64,000 nt of DNA from FEN-33 sp963768775 (GCA_963768775.1 CAVYIY010000006.1:620001-684000); one strand, 5' to 3'; positions 28,301-38,695 are shown, numbered from the stretch's first letter. Notes: generated by a model not told the origin, from the sequence alone. Program-made: numbers and translations.

Positions 28301-31300
28301 TGCGAGTTCCCGTCATACCAGGTCCTTGTCGCCGTCATCTGGTTCCCGGAGGCATCCTTGGAAACCTGGAACTCGCAATTCTGCGCTGACTGGAACGTGA
28401 ACTCGGTCGACCCCTGTAGGCTGTTCGCCTCATTGAGGTTGGCCATGGTGCAGAAGATCACATTACCGTCGACGAGCTTGTAGTTGAAATTCGTCTTGCG
28501 GATCTGGTTGGTGGTGCCGTTGAGGATCGTCTCCTTTGTCACGAAGTATGAGTAAGTATCCGTTGTCGCCAGGTACCTGGTAAATGTCAAGGTCACCTTG
28601 CCGCCCGAGACGTAGGTGACCCCATCGAGCAGTCCGTAGGTGCTTGAGTAATTGAACGTCGTGACCCTCGACTTCGGGTCGCTCCAAGATATGAGATTGC
28701 TGCCGGTATATGAGAAGCTAACGGGTTGACCATCGGGCCGAGTAATCTTGCTCAGCTTCCCGCTGGTGTATGTGAAGGAAATCGAGCAGCCCAGACCGGA
28801 TTCGGTCATGGAGGACAGCACATAGTTCGGAGACGAACCGGTATATGTCAAGTTGATGCAGTTATACGGCACCGTCGAGACGGAGTTCGCCGGGTTATAG
28901 TTCTTCAGGTCAGATATCTGCTCCAGTTGATAGGGGCTGGTGTGGTTGAACTGGTATTTCATTCCCGAGGAGGTCAGCAATTCGTAGTAATGATAACCGC
29001 CCTTGACGACGTCCCGGAGCGCGAACTGCGATCCGAGGTGATTCACGAACTCGCTGATGTTGCCTTCATTCCCCCAGGTGATAACATACCTCTGCCCGTT
29101 CCCGACATATACGTAAGTATCGTTCATCCAGGGGAGGTCCAGGGACCAGTTGTTTCCCATGTTGCTGAAGGGATAGACCCGATAGTCAAGGACGCCATCG
29201 GTGCGGGTATATTTCGGCTGCTGGTAGATCATGGAGACTCCCAGATCCATCCCGGCGCGGCCGGGGATCGAAACGAGACTCTCTGAATAGACAACCTGGC
29301 CTGATCCAGGGGTAACGCTGAGGCCACCGTCCTGGAAATAAGTTCCATATGGCGATAGGCCATTTTGGTTCCAGGCACTGCAATTTGCCCCGGAGGTCCC
29401 AAAGGGCAACGGGGTGCTAGCGAACAATAACGATGTCGTTCCGGTGACGGTCTTGCTCCAGGCGATACCGCATTTGCTGACGGGATTGGGGCAACAGGTC
29501 AGATATTGGGCCCATGAGCCCAGCGACGCGAAGATATGCTCGTCCGCCACCCATGACCCGCCATTCTGAGGCTTCTGCATATGCTCGATGTAGTCTTTGC
29601 CGCTATCGATGATTGATGCGAAGACATGCAATATGCCATTGGCATCCAGGCTGAGCGTGGGGTAGTCCATAGACGACGTGAGGAGCGAGGAGATGACCGC
29701 TGACCCCGACGGGTAGATGCATGCACATTTGAGATACCCACTAGGGGTGGATTTGTATACGATGCCAATGGTTCCGTTTGCCGAGATGACGGAGGAGAAG
29801 GTCACGGACTTCCAGTCTGGTGTTGCACCATTGTACATTGTGATGTTGAGGGTTGTAGCCGTCGTCCAGTATCCTCCGGTGGATTCGTAGCAATACCGGT
29901 AACGGACTTTTTGATTGAGAGCGCCATTCGTGCCATATGCGGTCTCTAGCAATGCCATGTTGCCATTCTCAAACGGCAATAGCACATTGAATCTCATGGT
30001 CGAGGTGGCGGACGAATCGAAGGCCGTCGTGTTTAAGACGGTCACGAATGATCCCGATAATCCGGTGAGTGACCTGCTTACCAGCAAATAGGCGCTGGAA
30101 GTGTTGGAATAAGCTACCCAGAACGAATTGTCGTAACCTATAGCCACAGAAACCGGGGTCTGCTGGGCGCTACTGGTGATGGTCACCCTGCTGGACCAGG
30201 TTATCTTGGTTCCGAATAGGATCCCCTTCTCGAACATGACGTTGCTGTTGGTGTCACGCCAAGCAACGGCCACCTGGCCGTTCCTGCATGCGACGTCGAG
30301 GCCGCATCCCGAAGCGGGGGTCGTCCCTGAGGGAAGGTTGACCTGGCTGCTCCAGGTCACTCCGTCAGCGCTCCAGCGATAGCCGATGTTGCTGCCATCG
30401 TAGTAGAACAGCCAGTAATAGCCGTCATTCCAGAACGTCTTCCGCTGCGAGCCGATGCCGAGCGGATCGGACGATGTGGTCGTGCAGATCACGGTCGGGT
30501 CGATGGTCTTCTGGTTCTTCGCGAACGTCACCAAAAGGCATGGCTGCATCACTCCGTTATCGTTCGTTTCGTCGCGTGCCTGCAGCGAACCGGAGCCGGC
30601 ATCGCTCCAGTTGACCTGATATCCCACCGAGCCCGAGGCAACATTGATGCTCGATCCGGGGGTGGCGATGTCCGTGGCGTCCACCGTATGCACATTCTTG
30701 ACTGGGAAGGCCCATCCCTTCAGCCCTGGGACGGTGAGAACTGCGTCAGTCCTTGGAGTAATGGACCAAACCACGCTCCAGTTCTGAAAGCCTTCTGCAA
30801 GGTCCGTCACCGAGGCGGTGATCTTGGGCTGGACTTTCCCTGTGAAATCGTATGTTACTGTCAATTCGGCCAATGCAGGCACTGCGGATACATTGTTTAG
30901 TAGGCAATCGACCGCCAGGAAGTTGTCCGTGGCCTCTAGGATCTGGCTGTTGATGATGTTCAGAACGCTGTTCCCGACCGTCAAGCTAAAGGACGCGTTC
31001 AGCACGACGACGTTCCCCGTGGAGTCGCGAACGGAGAGATATTCGGGGTGAGCCTCGCTGAAGACGAAGGTCCCGTTAGGCGAATAGTAAGTGAGGTTTC
31101 CATTTTCCCGATCAAGATGTGATGCGGGAGTTAACGCTTGGGGCGATGAAATGTCTACCTTGGTCCCTTGACCGTATGAGTCGATACCCCCGTTCAACGA
31201 TTGGGGGGACTGGATATAGGGTGGCGCTTGGCCTCCTGATGAGTTCGTCGTCTGGTTGACGCCGGTCCCGCCTTGCGGCTGTGGCGTCGCCGAGCCACTG

Positions 31301-31437
31301 ACTGGAGAACTGTCTTGAGCCGAAGCATGCCCCGCCATCACATTGAAGCAAAGAACGATCATCATCAGCGAAGCGATTACGCAGAAAACTCTCTTGCTTC
31401 GTTCCGAAAGCTCTACCCATACCGGTCTCTTTTCCAT
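22390..31437 (-). CDS. Giant secreted YD-repeat / RHS protein (two indels)
   Basis: About 3015 residues, ATG at 31437 behind GGGGAG. A signal peptide with a hydrophobic core at 17-35 is probably cleaved after ASA-40. In order: a beta-rich N-terminal domain; a sialidase/BNR-like region (about 330-690); an RHS-type leader and first YD repeats (about 700-1130); tandem LamG-like modules ending in FDNVRV or YYDDL; then a long array of YD repeats (YDVLGRLIR, YDYLGRT, YDNLGRL, YDSLGRL). The RHS core (YLGARYYDPSTGRF to DPSGH) lies at about 23150-22983. A C-terminal region of about 198 residues has one or two hydrophobic helices and no toxin motif I know. A deletion near 26115 and a compensating insertion near 25970 leave about 145 bases in another frame. 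Because these two cancel, they look like sequence errors. The protein presumably forms a hollow shell outside the cell. Confidence 0.88.
22402..22572 (-). repeat. Two identical 69-bp copies in the 3' end of the RHS gene
   Basis: 22402-22470 and 22504-22572 are identical over 69 bases, with a period of 102 bases (34 codons). They encode a repeated 23-residue segment (SYTPEHINGGTEYPASGRGY core) at the extreme C-terminus. Perfect identity implies a recent duplication. Confidence 0.92.
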
Positions 31438-33120
31438 CTAACCACTCCCCGAGGACAAGACTCTAGCAGCATATTTGGATTGGAATTTGAGAAGGATTGA
31501 AATGATGTTATTATGATTGAAAGAAAAGATATGCCAGATGAAGCCTGAATTGATTTCGTTCCGCATCGTTCGATGTTCTTCGATGAGGACATCACCGAAA
31601 AAAGGCGTCAATCGTCGTTTGCGACCGACAGGATTCAACTTCCCCACCAAAAGATGCAAGTTTTTTGCGAGGATAATATACCTTCTGTGCGGTTATCGTG
31701 CATTTATCTAGAAATAGGCGGGATAATTGAAACAAAATACCATCTCAACGCCATTTCGGTGCACATTTGACGGCTTATTCAACAATCTGGGCATCATTCT
31801 GGCATAGGAGTCCAGACGCCAATGATACGTTCAGTCGAACAATAACATCCAGTAAAGAATAACGCAGAAATCCCGCATTTATTCGGGTCTTGCGAATTTG
31901 CGCATCCAGATTTATTTCGATTAATCGAGATTGATTAGATGTTGCAACCTGGCTCATTGAAGATGAGATTCAATCAGAGAGGTGAAAGTCTTATTCAATG
32001 GCAAATATTCATATTCTTTTTTTCCGCAATAGAATGGGTTCACTAACGTTGCAGGTTCTCTTAGGGCACGGCATAAGCGATGGCAAGGACCTCTTCATTC
32101 GCCGATCGACATTTGCGCTATTATCAATTCCCTAACCGTGAAAACCGGACTGCATAAGAAAAGGCCCAGAGTCGTTTCGGCAGCCGCGCTTCGAAGGCAC
32201 ACGAAGCAGGAAACGAAGATTCGTATTGTTCAGCGATCATCGCAATTCGAGGGCGGAGCGATCGGAATTGAGGTACAAAGGGATATTGGCCGAAAAGGTT
32301 CAAAGGTTAAAAAGGTCAATTGGATAAAAGTTAAGACCGCGAAACGGAGATTAAACACTTCTTTCCTCTCGCCCAAGTGACTTAAGCCGCGCGAAACGGC
32401 TCTTTCTACGGGTTGAATTTGACGTGATCGCATCGGGCCGTAAACACGGTGCCCGTCACCGCTCAAAAAGTCGTTTACGGAGCGAAAACGATGAAGAAAA
32501 CGACCCCGTCTGATCCGTCTCACCCCGTCTCCTTGGCATGAGGAAGGAAAAGACGGGATATTGCAGGACATCTGGGTCCGTCTCATTACAATAGCCCATA
32601 TTATTGGCATTTTCTTTGCATTTCTTGGCGTATCATGCGGGACGGACCGACGATTTTGCGCGAAGCCGCGGTGAAGCGGTCCGCGAATGCGCTTTATTCG
32701 ATCCGAACGGACGCGGATTCGCGTTCTCGTCGAAAAGAAACAAGAACGCATCGAAGGGTCGGCCTACGTTCGACGTCGAATATCATCTTGAATGAGAACC
32801 TTGGGAGAGGGTATCGGCTTAAGCGAAGGAGAGCAGCACGATATTTAAAAGCGGACCCTCTTAAGTCGCAACTGCAAGGATCCTTCGCCCTTGCTTGAGC
32901 ACCTGCCGTTTTCTATGCATCGCGATTAACCGCTTAGTTGAGGAGAAGACCTTTCTCATGCATCTCGTGAATCGCAAGAGAAAAGACAGTTGCTTAAGTC
33001 GGATCGATCCTAGGAGTCGAGGGAGGCGAAATTCGCCCCTACGAAGCCCATCTCGATATTCCCGGTCAGATGCGAAACGACAGCGCTATGCCCCTATCTA
33101 TCAGATCGAGAATCCCGGCC
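31438..33120. other. Gene-poor stretch upstream of the RHS gene
   Basis: About 1.7 kb with only short open frames of poor coding quality on both strands. A CCAAATATG element about 35 bases before the RHS start may be its promoter. No RNA gene or repeat array was recognised. Confidence 0.45.
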
Positions 33121-33122
33121 GA

Positions 33123-33891
33123 TCAATAAAGATTGGCCTTGACGCTAAACTCCAAAAAATCATCATTGCAAGAAAAGCCATAAAATGACTGGACAACCGT
33201 TATTTCCGATGGAAACAGTAGTTTAGCGTCAGAGCCAAGATTGATCATTACGCTCGCTTGATCGGAGTAATTCTGGAAATCGTGTACCCTGAAGGTAAGC
33301 GTCATGGAAGCGGGCAGCAAGAATCCGATCACGCTGATCATGTCCCCCCATCATGGGAGATTGTCCGTCGACGACGCCCCGTTATGGAACATCGGGATCG
33401 GTATCGTGGCATTGATCGTACCGACGAAGGGGATATCGACGCTGAAACCGATATCGATAGAGGATGATGCTCGGCGACGCTGACGCGTTCAAGGCGAAGC
33501 TCAGGTTCGATTTGCTCACCCACGAACCATCTGCTGGCTAGGTGACCTGGAGGGACGGCTTGTTCGTGGTGTTGCCCATGCTGAACGCCAGGATATAACC
33601 AGGTGCCTCATGGCCCAGCGATATATTCAGCAAGCAATACTGGTTCAGACTTAAGTCGGCCGATACTTGATTGATGGCATCCTGCACGTTAGAAGGCAGA
33701 TAGCTGAGCAACGATTGAATGGACGCGTTCGGCGGATTCACGGTCCCTAAGCCGCTGGAGATCAGATTGTTGAAGTTCGTAAGTTCGGTGGCGACGTTAA
33801 CATACACGCCGGTGAAGTGCGCGGTTGCAGGAATCGGGAGGCTCAAGCCTTGGTCGAAAAGGGATAGGTCATTTCCATTGCATGCAGTGTC
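33123..33891 (-). pseudogene. Decayed surface-protein fragment
   Basis: A coherent protein can be followed only by changing frame. The segment starting near 33888 (NDLSLFDQGLSLPIPATAHF ... NKPSLQVT) ends at a stop at 33538. The same strand continues as SWVSKSNLSFALNASASP, then shifts to DIGFSVDIPFVGTINATIP, hits a stop, and continues as MTLTFRVHDFQNYSDQASVM to about 33150. The Asn/Ser/Thr-rich, beta-strand style matches secreted archaeal proteins. No start codon, several breaks and an abrupt end suggest a remnant. It could be an old relative of RHS-associated cargo. Confidence 0.5.
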
Positions 33892-33968
33892 TACGGTTCA
33901 CCCGTCGGTAGATGATGCTGCAAAATCCTTTCACTACTCGATTTAACTGGCTTACTCTTTGGAGAACG

Positions 33969-33976
33969 ATAAATAT
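33969..33976 (+). promoter_or_regulatory. TATA box for the hypothetical gene at 34003
   Basis: ATAAATAT lies 27 bases before the ATG at 34003, which supports that ATG as a leaderless start over the TTG at 33979. Confidence 0.5.
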
Positions 33977-34002
33977 CATTGAAACGCATCGCCGGAAATG
34001 CT

Positions 34003-34974
34003 ATGATTGACAATAAAACAGTGATTGATGAAGATGCTTTCATTGACCTGGAACTGGATCGAAACAAGCGTCTGGTTTTAACGATCCACATCCCAATTAG
34101 AATGCCAAACCCGCCCATTATCCGTAATAACGATCATTGTATTTTGAGGCCGTTCAACAAATTTTTAACAGATGGTAATCCAGACACAGGAAAGATTACA
34201 TGTTTATTATTGGCCAAAAATGATAACCCTCAAGCAAGATTGATTGCCACATTCGTGATAACGAAGAGAAGAGATGGTAATGGTATATTAAAGAATAAGC
34301 GGTTGATAATATTTCCAAGATGGGAATCTTCCAGTTTAAGTGAGTGGAGAACAGAACCCGGGATGGTTTTTAATTTCAATTTACATCATATAACACTAGA
34401 GTCAGATAACCGAGGAAGGGTATCATATCACTTAACATCTGATAACCGAAATGCTAAACAGAAGATACCTAAAATACCGCTTTCTTCAGACAGCGACCAA
34501 AATATCATGGTCGGTCAACTCATCATAAGGCGATACAATGACTTAGATCTAGCAGGCGTATTAAGGACTAAAACAGGGTGGCTTTGCCAGGATGAAGCAA
34601 AACGTTTGGAATTTTTGGATAAATTGAAACAATACTTTCCCGAAAAACATCCTCTTATCCTTTTGCCGGAGGACGTTGAATGGAATGAATCAAGGTGCTT
34701 CATTGTTAATATTTCCTTATCGCCCAAGAAACCGGATTTGAATCAAGATAATTTTAATCTTCAGGGATTGGACCCTGCCTTATTTGAAGGAGGAATGGCT
34801 CAAAGGGACAGAATCTATTTTCAAAGCGTATCTTCTGAGATTGACTCTGGCTTATGGATAACAATATCTTACTATCTTGCTGATGGAATTCCTAAGGGGA
34901 ATGTCGTCTGGGTAAGCTATAAATCACGAAATGTAACCAACCAAGAAAAGGAACAAAAGAAAATGAACGGTTAA
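34003..34974 (+). CDS. Hypothetical protein of the element, AT-rich
   Basis: 323 residues, intact. I chose the ATG at 34003 over a TTG at 33979 because a TATA box lies 27 bases upstream. Low-GC codon use sets it apart from the flanking genome. It appears to be a soluble, beta-rich protein with two similar-looking halves: KRLIIFPRWE and GQLIIRRYNDLDLAGVL are strand-like, and IYFQSVSSEIDSGLWITISY is near the end. No known motif. It is the only full-length gene in the right third of the element and a good candidate for recently acquired cargo. Confidence 0.7.
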   Translation: MIDNKTVIDEDAFIDLELDRNKRLVLTIHIPIRMPNPPIIRNNDHCILRPFNKFLTDGNPDTGKITCLLLAKNDNPQARLIATFVITKRRDGNGILKNKRLIIFPRWESSSLSEWRTEPGMVFNFNLHHITLESDNRGRVSYHLTSDNRNAKQKIPKIPLSSDSDQNIMVGQLIIRRYNDLDLAGVLRTKTGWLCQDEAKRLEFLDKLKQYFPEKHPLILLPEDVEWNESRCFIVNISLSPKKPDLNQDNFNLQGLDPALFEGGMAQRDRIYFQSVSSEIDSGLWITISYYLADGIPKGNVVWVSYKSRNVTNQEKEQKKMNG

Positions 34975-35655
34975 TTATGAGCGCTTTTAATTCGACTCCG
35001 AAGCTGAAAAAGATGTAAAATAGAAGCTATTTGGATCCCATGCGGACTGGGATGCGCGTCTCAAGACCAATTCTCCCTTGTCAGACCAGCTGGCAAGCAA
35101 ATCTAAATCATCAAAAACATCTGAAAATGAGATGAAAATCAGGCACTATTGTCGTTTGTTGATCGGAAAGATCGGGGACAGGGCGGTTTGGCCAAAGCAA
35201 TCAACATCCTCTCTGTTCCCTCAATAACCCCGATTACAGCAGGGGGAAGCGCTGACTCTATGCGGCGAATAGGGTTCGATCAAGCGGAAAAAGGGACGCA
35301 GCCGTCAGAGAATGAATGTAGCATTCTGCAATAATAAGAGATTCCCAAATTGACCAATTCTTCTGAGCCTAGCATCGATGAGTATGTTGATCATTTTGAG
35401 TTTCTTAAGCAGCATGCGATGTCAATTCTACTTGGGAATATCTGATCTTTCAGTCGCATTTGCATGAAACCAAACATTGACATCTCTTCATGAAATACTG
35501 GCTATGATAATTATCAAACCCAGCTAAGCCCGCCCTATGCAAGTCGTTCAAAAAGTTGGATTAAGAAAAATGTAAAGGGTTTCTTCCTTCTCGTTACATT
35601 CATTTCTTTTTAATTGAAATTGTGAAATGGAAGACTGGACAGTTACCATAGTGGG
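34975..35655. other. Non-coding right end of the element
   Basis: About 680 bases with no credible gene between the last cargo ORF and the right attachment repeat. Confidence 0.5.
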
Positions 35656-35672
35656 TCCGGACAGACCCACCA
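35656..35672 (+). repeat. attR: distal copy of the tRNA-Pro 3' end
   Basis: TCCGGACAGACCCACCA, identical to the last 17 bases of tRNA-Pro at 17186-17202 and in the same orientation. It is overlapped by a perfect inverted repeat GTGGGTC/GACCCAC (35651-35657 and 35664-35670). Normal-composition genes resume just beyond. Confidence 0.9.
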
Positions 35673-35772
35673 TATTCTTCTTCATCAATGCGAGACCATT
35701 GCGAGTTCATCATTCCGTCGTTTGCCGCCATACCGTAGGAAAGCTACTTTTGACGAACGAATTCTTACTCTC

Positions 35773-36330
35773 TCAAATTACTTTGCGTACGAAAAGAACT
35801 CCGGGCTCGCGCTTGGCATGTAGCCAGATCAAGCCGCTCAATAGTACCAGAAAGACCGAGATCCATGCCATTACGTAGCCATCACCGAATGGCACGCCGA
35901 CATTGAGGTTCGATTGCCAGAGCAGATTACCATGACCGTACTCGCCAAGGAGAAGTCCATAGTACGCCAATAGGGTCACCAGACTGACGAACGCCCCCTT
36001 CCAGGTTAAGAGGCTCAGCGTTGTGGCCAAGAGAAAAACCAAAACCACAATTGAGCCCGACACCAAGTAATCCGGAAGCCAACTCATGTCAAGCATGGAA
36101 ATGTAGTCTCTTCCGTCGTATCCCGCCATGCTACCGATATAGTATCCGCTCCCGCCAATGCCCTCATATTGCCAGATCTGGCCCAAAGCAATCAGACCGA
36201 GGATGACTCCTGCAACGCGCATTCCGATTGAAAGCCAAAGCCAGGGGATCAGGTCGCCCGACCCCTCGATTCTCTTTTCCCTTCTCTTTGAGAATCGATA
36301 GACCAGGATAGTCACGGCAATGCCAGCCAA
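35773..36330 (-). CDS. Multi-pass membrane protein
   Basis: About 185 residues with five hydrophobic helices. The listed start is a TTG at 36330, which cuts into TM1; the open frame continues upstream (LSTFFTLTIG) to the stop of the preceding gene without an ATG, so the true start is unclear. A loop GYYIGSMAGYDGRDYISMLD faces one side between TM2 and TM3. No family recognised. It follows the beta-propeller gene within about 30 bases on the same strand, so the two are probably one operon. Confidence 0.65.
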   Translation of the reverse strand: MAGIAVTILVYRFSKRREKRIEGSGDLIPWLWLSIGMRVAGVILGLIALGQIWQYEGIGGSGYYIGSMAGYDGRDYISMLDMSWLPDYLVSGSIVVLVFLLATTLSLLTWKGAFVSLVTLLAYYGLLLGEYGHGNLLWQSNLNVGVPFGDGYVMAWISVFLVLLSGLIWLHAKREPGVLFVRKVI

Positions 36331-36362
36331 GCCGATTGTAAGCGTGAAGAATGTTGACAGCT

Positions 36363-37547
36363 CTATTCTCTTGCAGCCAGCTCCGGATGTACGGGAGCCA
36401 CACCTAGCTTGACCAAGTAGATCCCCTGGCCATAAAATATCAGGTATATTGTCCCAACTGAGTCAATTACCGGATACCACAAGGAGCGTTCATAGTTGCC
36501 TAGGTTGAAGATCTGAGCAGAAGTAATCTGCACGCCATTGCTATCGAGGAATGTGACGTTAGATTGGGTGACCAGCATCAACGATCCATTCTTCATTAGC
36601 AGCTGGTCATTGACAATATCCTGTGAATTGTATGTCCAGATTTCGTTGCCATTGGGGTCGAGGCAGCTTACATTGTGACCTGAGGTGACAATAATGCGAT
36701 CGCCGCCGATGCAAGGAGGTGGGTAGCGCTCGCTTCTACCGCAAGACCATTTTGCACTTCCATCCGCTCCAAAGACGTGCATTGAATTCCCGTTGGTGAG
36801 ATATACTGATCCATCTCCACCAACGGCGAGTTTCCCCTCCATCCATCCACTTGTCGTCTCCACTCTCCATTTCATCGTGCCATTGGGATTGATCGCATAG
36901 AGATAACTCGGGCCATCATAGATCGAGGTTGTAAACAAGATCGTGCCATCATTCGCTATCGCAATGGACAGACCAGGAACACCAACGCTCTCGAAGGTCC
37001 ATAGCGTCGTTCCTCCTGAGTCGACTGCAATTATTCCTGATGCGAGATCAGGCGAGCTCCGGTTGTCAAAGGCGCCATAGACTGTGCCGTTCGCATCGAT
37101 AACCGGAGACGACAAAGCCGAGTTGAGCCCCGGAACCGTGATACTCCAAAGCACGGTTCCATCAGCGCCGATAGACTTTATCGTCGATGAAGTGAAAACC
37201 CGCATCGTCCCGTCATCTGCCATGGCAAGGTCTCCCCATCCCAAGGGCATGGTCCAAAGCTCACTACCGTTCGAGTCAATCGCTTGAATGTGGTACTCAT
37301 CCTTCAGGTAAACGATGCCATCTCCACCGATAACGACGCTGATAGCATACCCGACCGGGTGCATCCAGACAACCTGAAGCGGATCGATCACGGCATCGAC
37401 GGGAGAGACGCCGCTATGCCGAGCATCCGCCCGGTCCATAGGCCATTGCGGCGACGAAGCCAAGGCGCAGATCGAGCATGCCATCAGACAGGCACAAATC
37501 AGCAATGAGGCGACGGACAACCCGAGGGTTCGCTTCAATGCCCCCAC
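36363..37547 (-). CDS. Secreted PQQ-like beta-propeller protein
   Basis: 394 residues, GTG start. A signal peptide with a hydrophobic stretch at about 8-28 contains several Cys residues (ICACLMACSICALASS) and could be a lipoprotein-type or Sec signal. The rest is a run of PQQ/WD-like blades, each ending in patterns such as IDSNGSELWTMPL, IGADGTVLWSITV, VDSGGTTLWTF, INPNGTMKWRV and LDPNGNEIWTY. Such propellers bind partners or substrates outside the cell; true PQQ binding is not implied. Followed by a membrane protein gene. Confidence 0.85.
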   Translation of the reverse strand: MGALKRTLGLSVASLLICACLMACSICALASSPQWPMDRADARHSGVSPVDAVIDPLQVVWMHPVGYAISVVIGGDGIVYLKDEYHIQAIDSNGSELWTMPLGWGDLAMADDGTMRVFTSSTIKSIGADGTVLWSITVPGLNSALSSPVIDANGTVYGAFDNRSSPDLASGIIAVDSGGTTLWTFESVGVPGLSIAIANDGTILFTTSIYDGPSYLYAINPNGTMKWRVETTSGWMEGKLAVGGDGSVYLTNGNSMHVFGADGSAKWSCGRSERYPPPCIGGDRIIVTSGHNVSCLDPNGNEIWTYNSQDIVNDQLLMKNGSLMLVTQSNVTFLDSNGVQITSAQIFNLGNYERSLWYPVIDSVGTIYLIFYGQGIYLVKLGVAPVHPELAARE

Positions 37548-37729
37548 GACAATTCCATGCGCTATCTAAATATATTAATTTCGTCAAAATGAAATGCTTT
37601 TTAGACACCGGCTCCGTAGCATCTTTGCTAGGACATGCGAATGCGCACTGAACTCGATAGCTCAGTGGTCCGCCACGATTCCTTCGCATTCCAAGAAAGA
37701 TCGGAATCAGATGGCAGGAGCGAGGTCGA

Positions 37730-38689
37730 ATGGGTCCATCACTTCCAAAAGAGATGAGGGCGGCGGTCATCGACCGCTTCGGCGGCCCAGAGGAACTGCA
37801 TTTGGCAAAGATACCGATCCCGGAGGTCGGCGCGGACGAGGTGCAGGTCGAAGTGAACACCGCGGGGGTCGGAGTATGGGACCCATGGCTTAGGGAGGGC
37901 GGCGCGACCAAGCACCATTTCCCCTTGGTCCTGGGATCGGATGGCGCGGGAAACGTCGTAGCGGTCGGCGCGTCGGTGCGCGGCTTCAAGGTCGGCGATA
38001 AGGTCTATGGCTACGCTTACAACAATCCCAAGGGCGGCTTCTATGCCGAATACGCCGTCGTACCGCAAAATAACCTGGCGATCATTCCTACGATTATCGA
38101 TTTGGACCAAGCGGGAGCGCTAGCCGTGAGTGGGCTTACCGGGCTGCTAGGATTGGAGGAGCTCAAGCTGAAGAGGGGCCTGTCGCTTATGGTCATTGGC
38201 GCGAGCGGTGGTGTCGGTCATGTCGCGCTGCAACTGGCCAAGCTGATGGGCGCGCGCGTGCTCGGGGTGGCCTCGGGAGATGACGGCCTTCGCCTGGTGA
38301 AGCAGCTAGGAGCTGACCTGGCAGTCGAGAGGAAGGACCCTAGACTCGTTGAGAAGGCGAAGGGCTTCGCCCCGGAAGGCCTCGATGCCATACTGGCCTT
38401 AGCGAATTCCGAGGAGTTCGCAGAAGCGTTCGAGCTGATCAAGAAGGGCGGTCGGATAGCCTTCGCCAATGGCGTCGAACCAGAGCCGAAGGGCGCGAAC
38501 GGCGTGAAGGCGGTCGGCTATGACGGATTGCCGGACAAGGAGGTCTATCGGCACCTCAACAAAATGATCGCCGAGGGACCGTTCCGGGTCGAGATCAGCA
38601 AGACCTATCCACTCGGCGAGGCGGCGCAGGCACATAAGGACATCCTGAAGCACCACATCGGGAAATTGGCGTTGCGGACACGCGAATAA
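37730..38689 (+). CDS. MDR-family NADPH-dependent oxidoreductase (quinone-reductase-like)
   Basis: 319 residues. Medium-chain dehydrogenase without structural zinc. The GroES-like N-terminal half includes FPLVLGSDGAGNVVAVG. The Rossmann half carries the nucleotide loop MVIGASGGVGHVALQLAK (at about residue 147) and ends with KTYPLGEAAQAHKDILKHH, a zeta-crystallin/QOR hallmark. It reduces quinones or enones with NADPH in relatives. An ATG with GGAGCGAGG about 11 bases upstream is used. The downstream unknown gene begins seven bases after its stop. Confidence 0.9.
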   Translation: MGPSLPKEMRAAVIDRFGGPEELHLAKIPIPEVGADEVQVEVNTAGVGVWDPWLREGGATKHHFPLVLGSDGAGNVVAVGASVRGFKVGDKVYGYAYNNPKGGFYAEYAVVPQNNLAIIPTIIDLDQAGALAVSGLTGLLGLEELKLKRGLSLMVIGASGGVGHVALQLAKLMGARVLGVASGDDGLRLVKQLGADLAVERKDPRLVEKAKGFAPEGLDAILALANSEEFAEAFELIKKGGRIAFANGVEPEPKGANGVKAVGYDGLPDKEVYRHLNKMIAEGPFRVEISKTYPLGEAAQAHKDILKHHIGKLALRTRE

Positions 38690-38695
38690 GTCCAG

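Larger units (their letters stand above)
17186..35672. mobile_element. tRNA-Pro-integrated element, about 18.5 kb
   Basis: Bounded by perfect 17-bp direct repeats (17186-17202 within tRNA-Pro and 35656-35672). It carries a tyrosine recombinase whose stop codon begins one base after the left repeat, the usual layout of an integrative element that keeps the tRNA intact. Composition drops sharply inside, with AT-rich gaps at 21-22.4 kb and 31.4-35.6 kb, against GC-rich flanks. Cargo: small DNA-binding proteins near the integrase, a giant secreted YD/RHS protein, a decayed surface protein and unknown ORFs. No replication, capsid or conjugation gene is recognisable, so it may be a defective virus or plasmid, or a genomic island mobilised by its integrase. 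Confidence 0.85.

Noticed and set aside
32138..32898. Several short basic ORFs on both strands upstream of the RHS gene
   Set aside because: They overlap each other, have arginine- and lysine-rich random composition, and lack starts with ribosome-binding sites.
37630..37692. Possible tRNA-like segment with GATAGCTCAGTGGT and 7-bp arms GAATGCG/CGCATTC
   Set aside because: No anticodon stem, T arm or CCA-compatible 3' end can be built. The resemblance is limited to a D-arm-like string.
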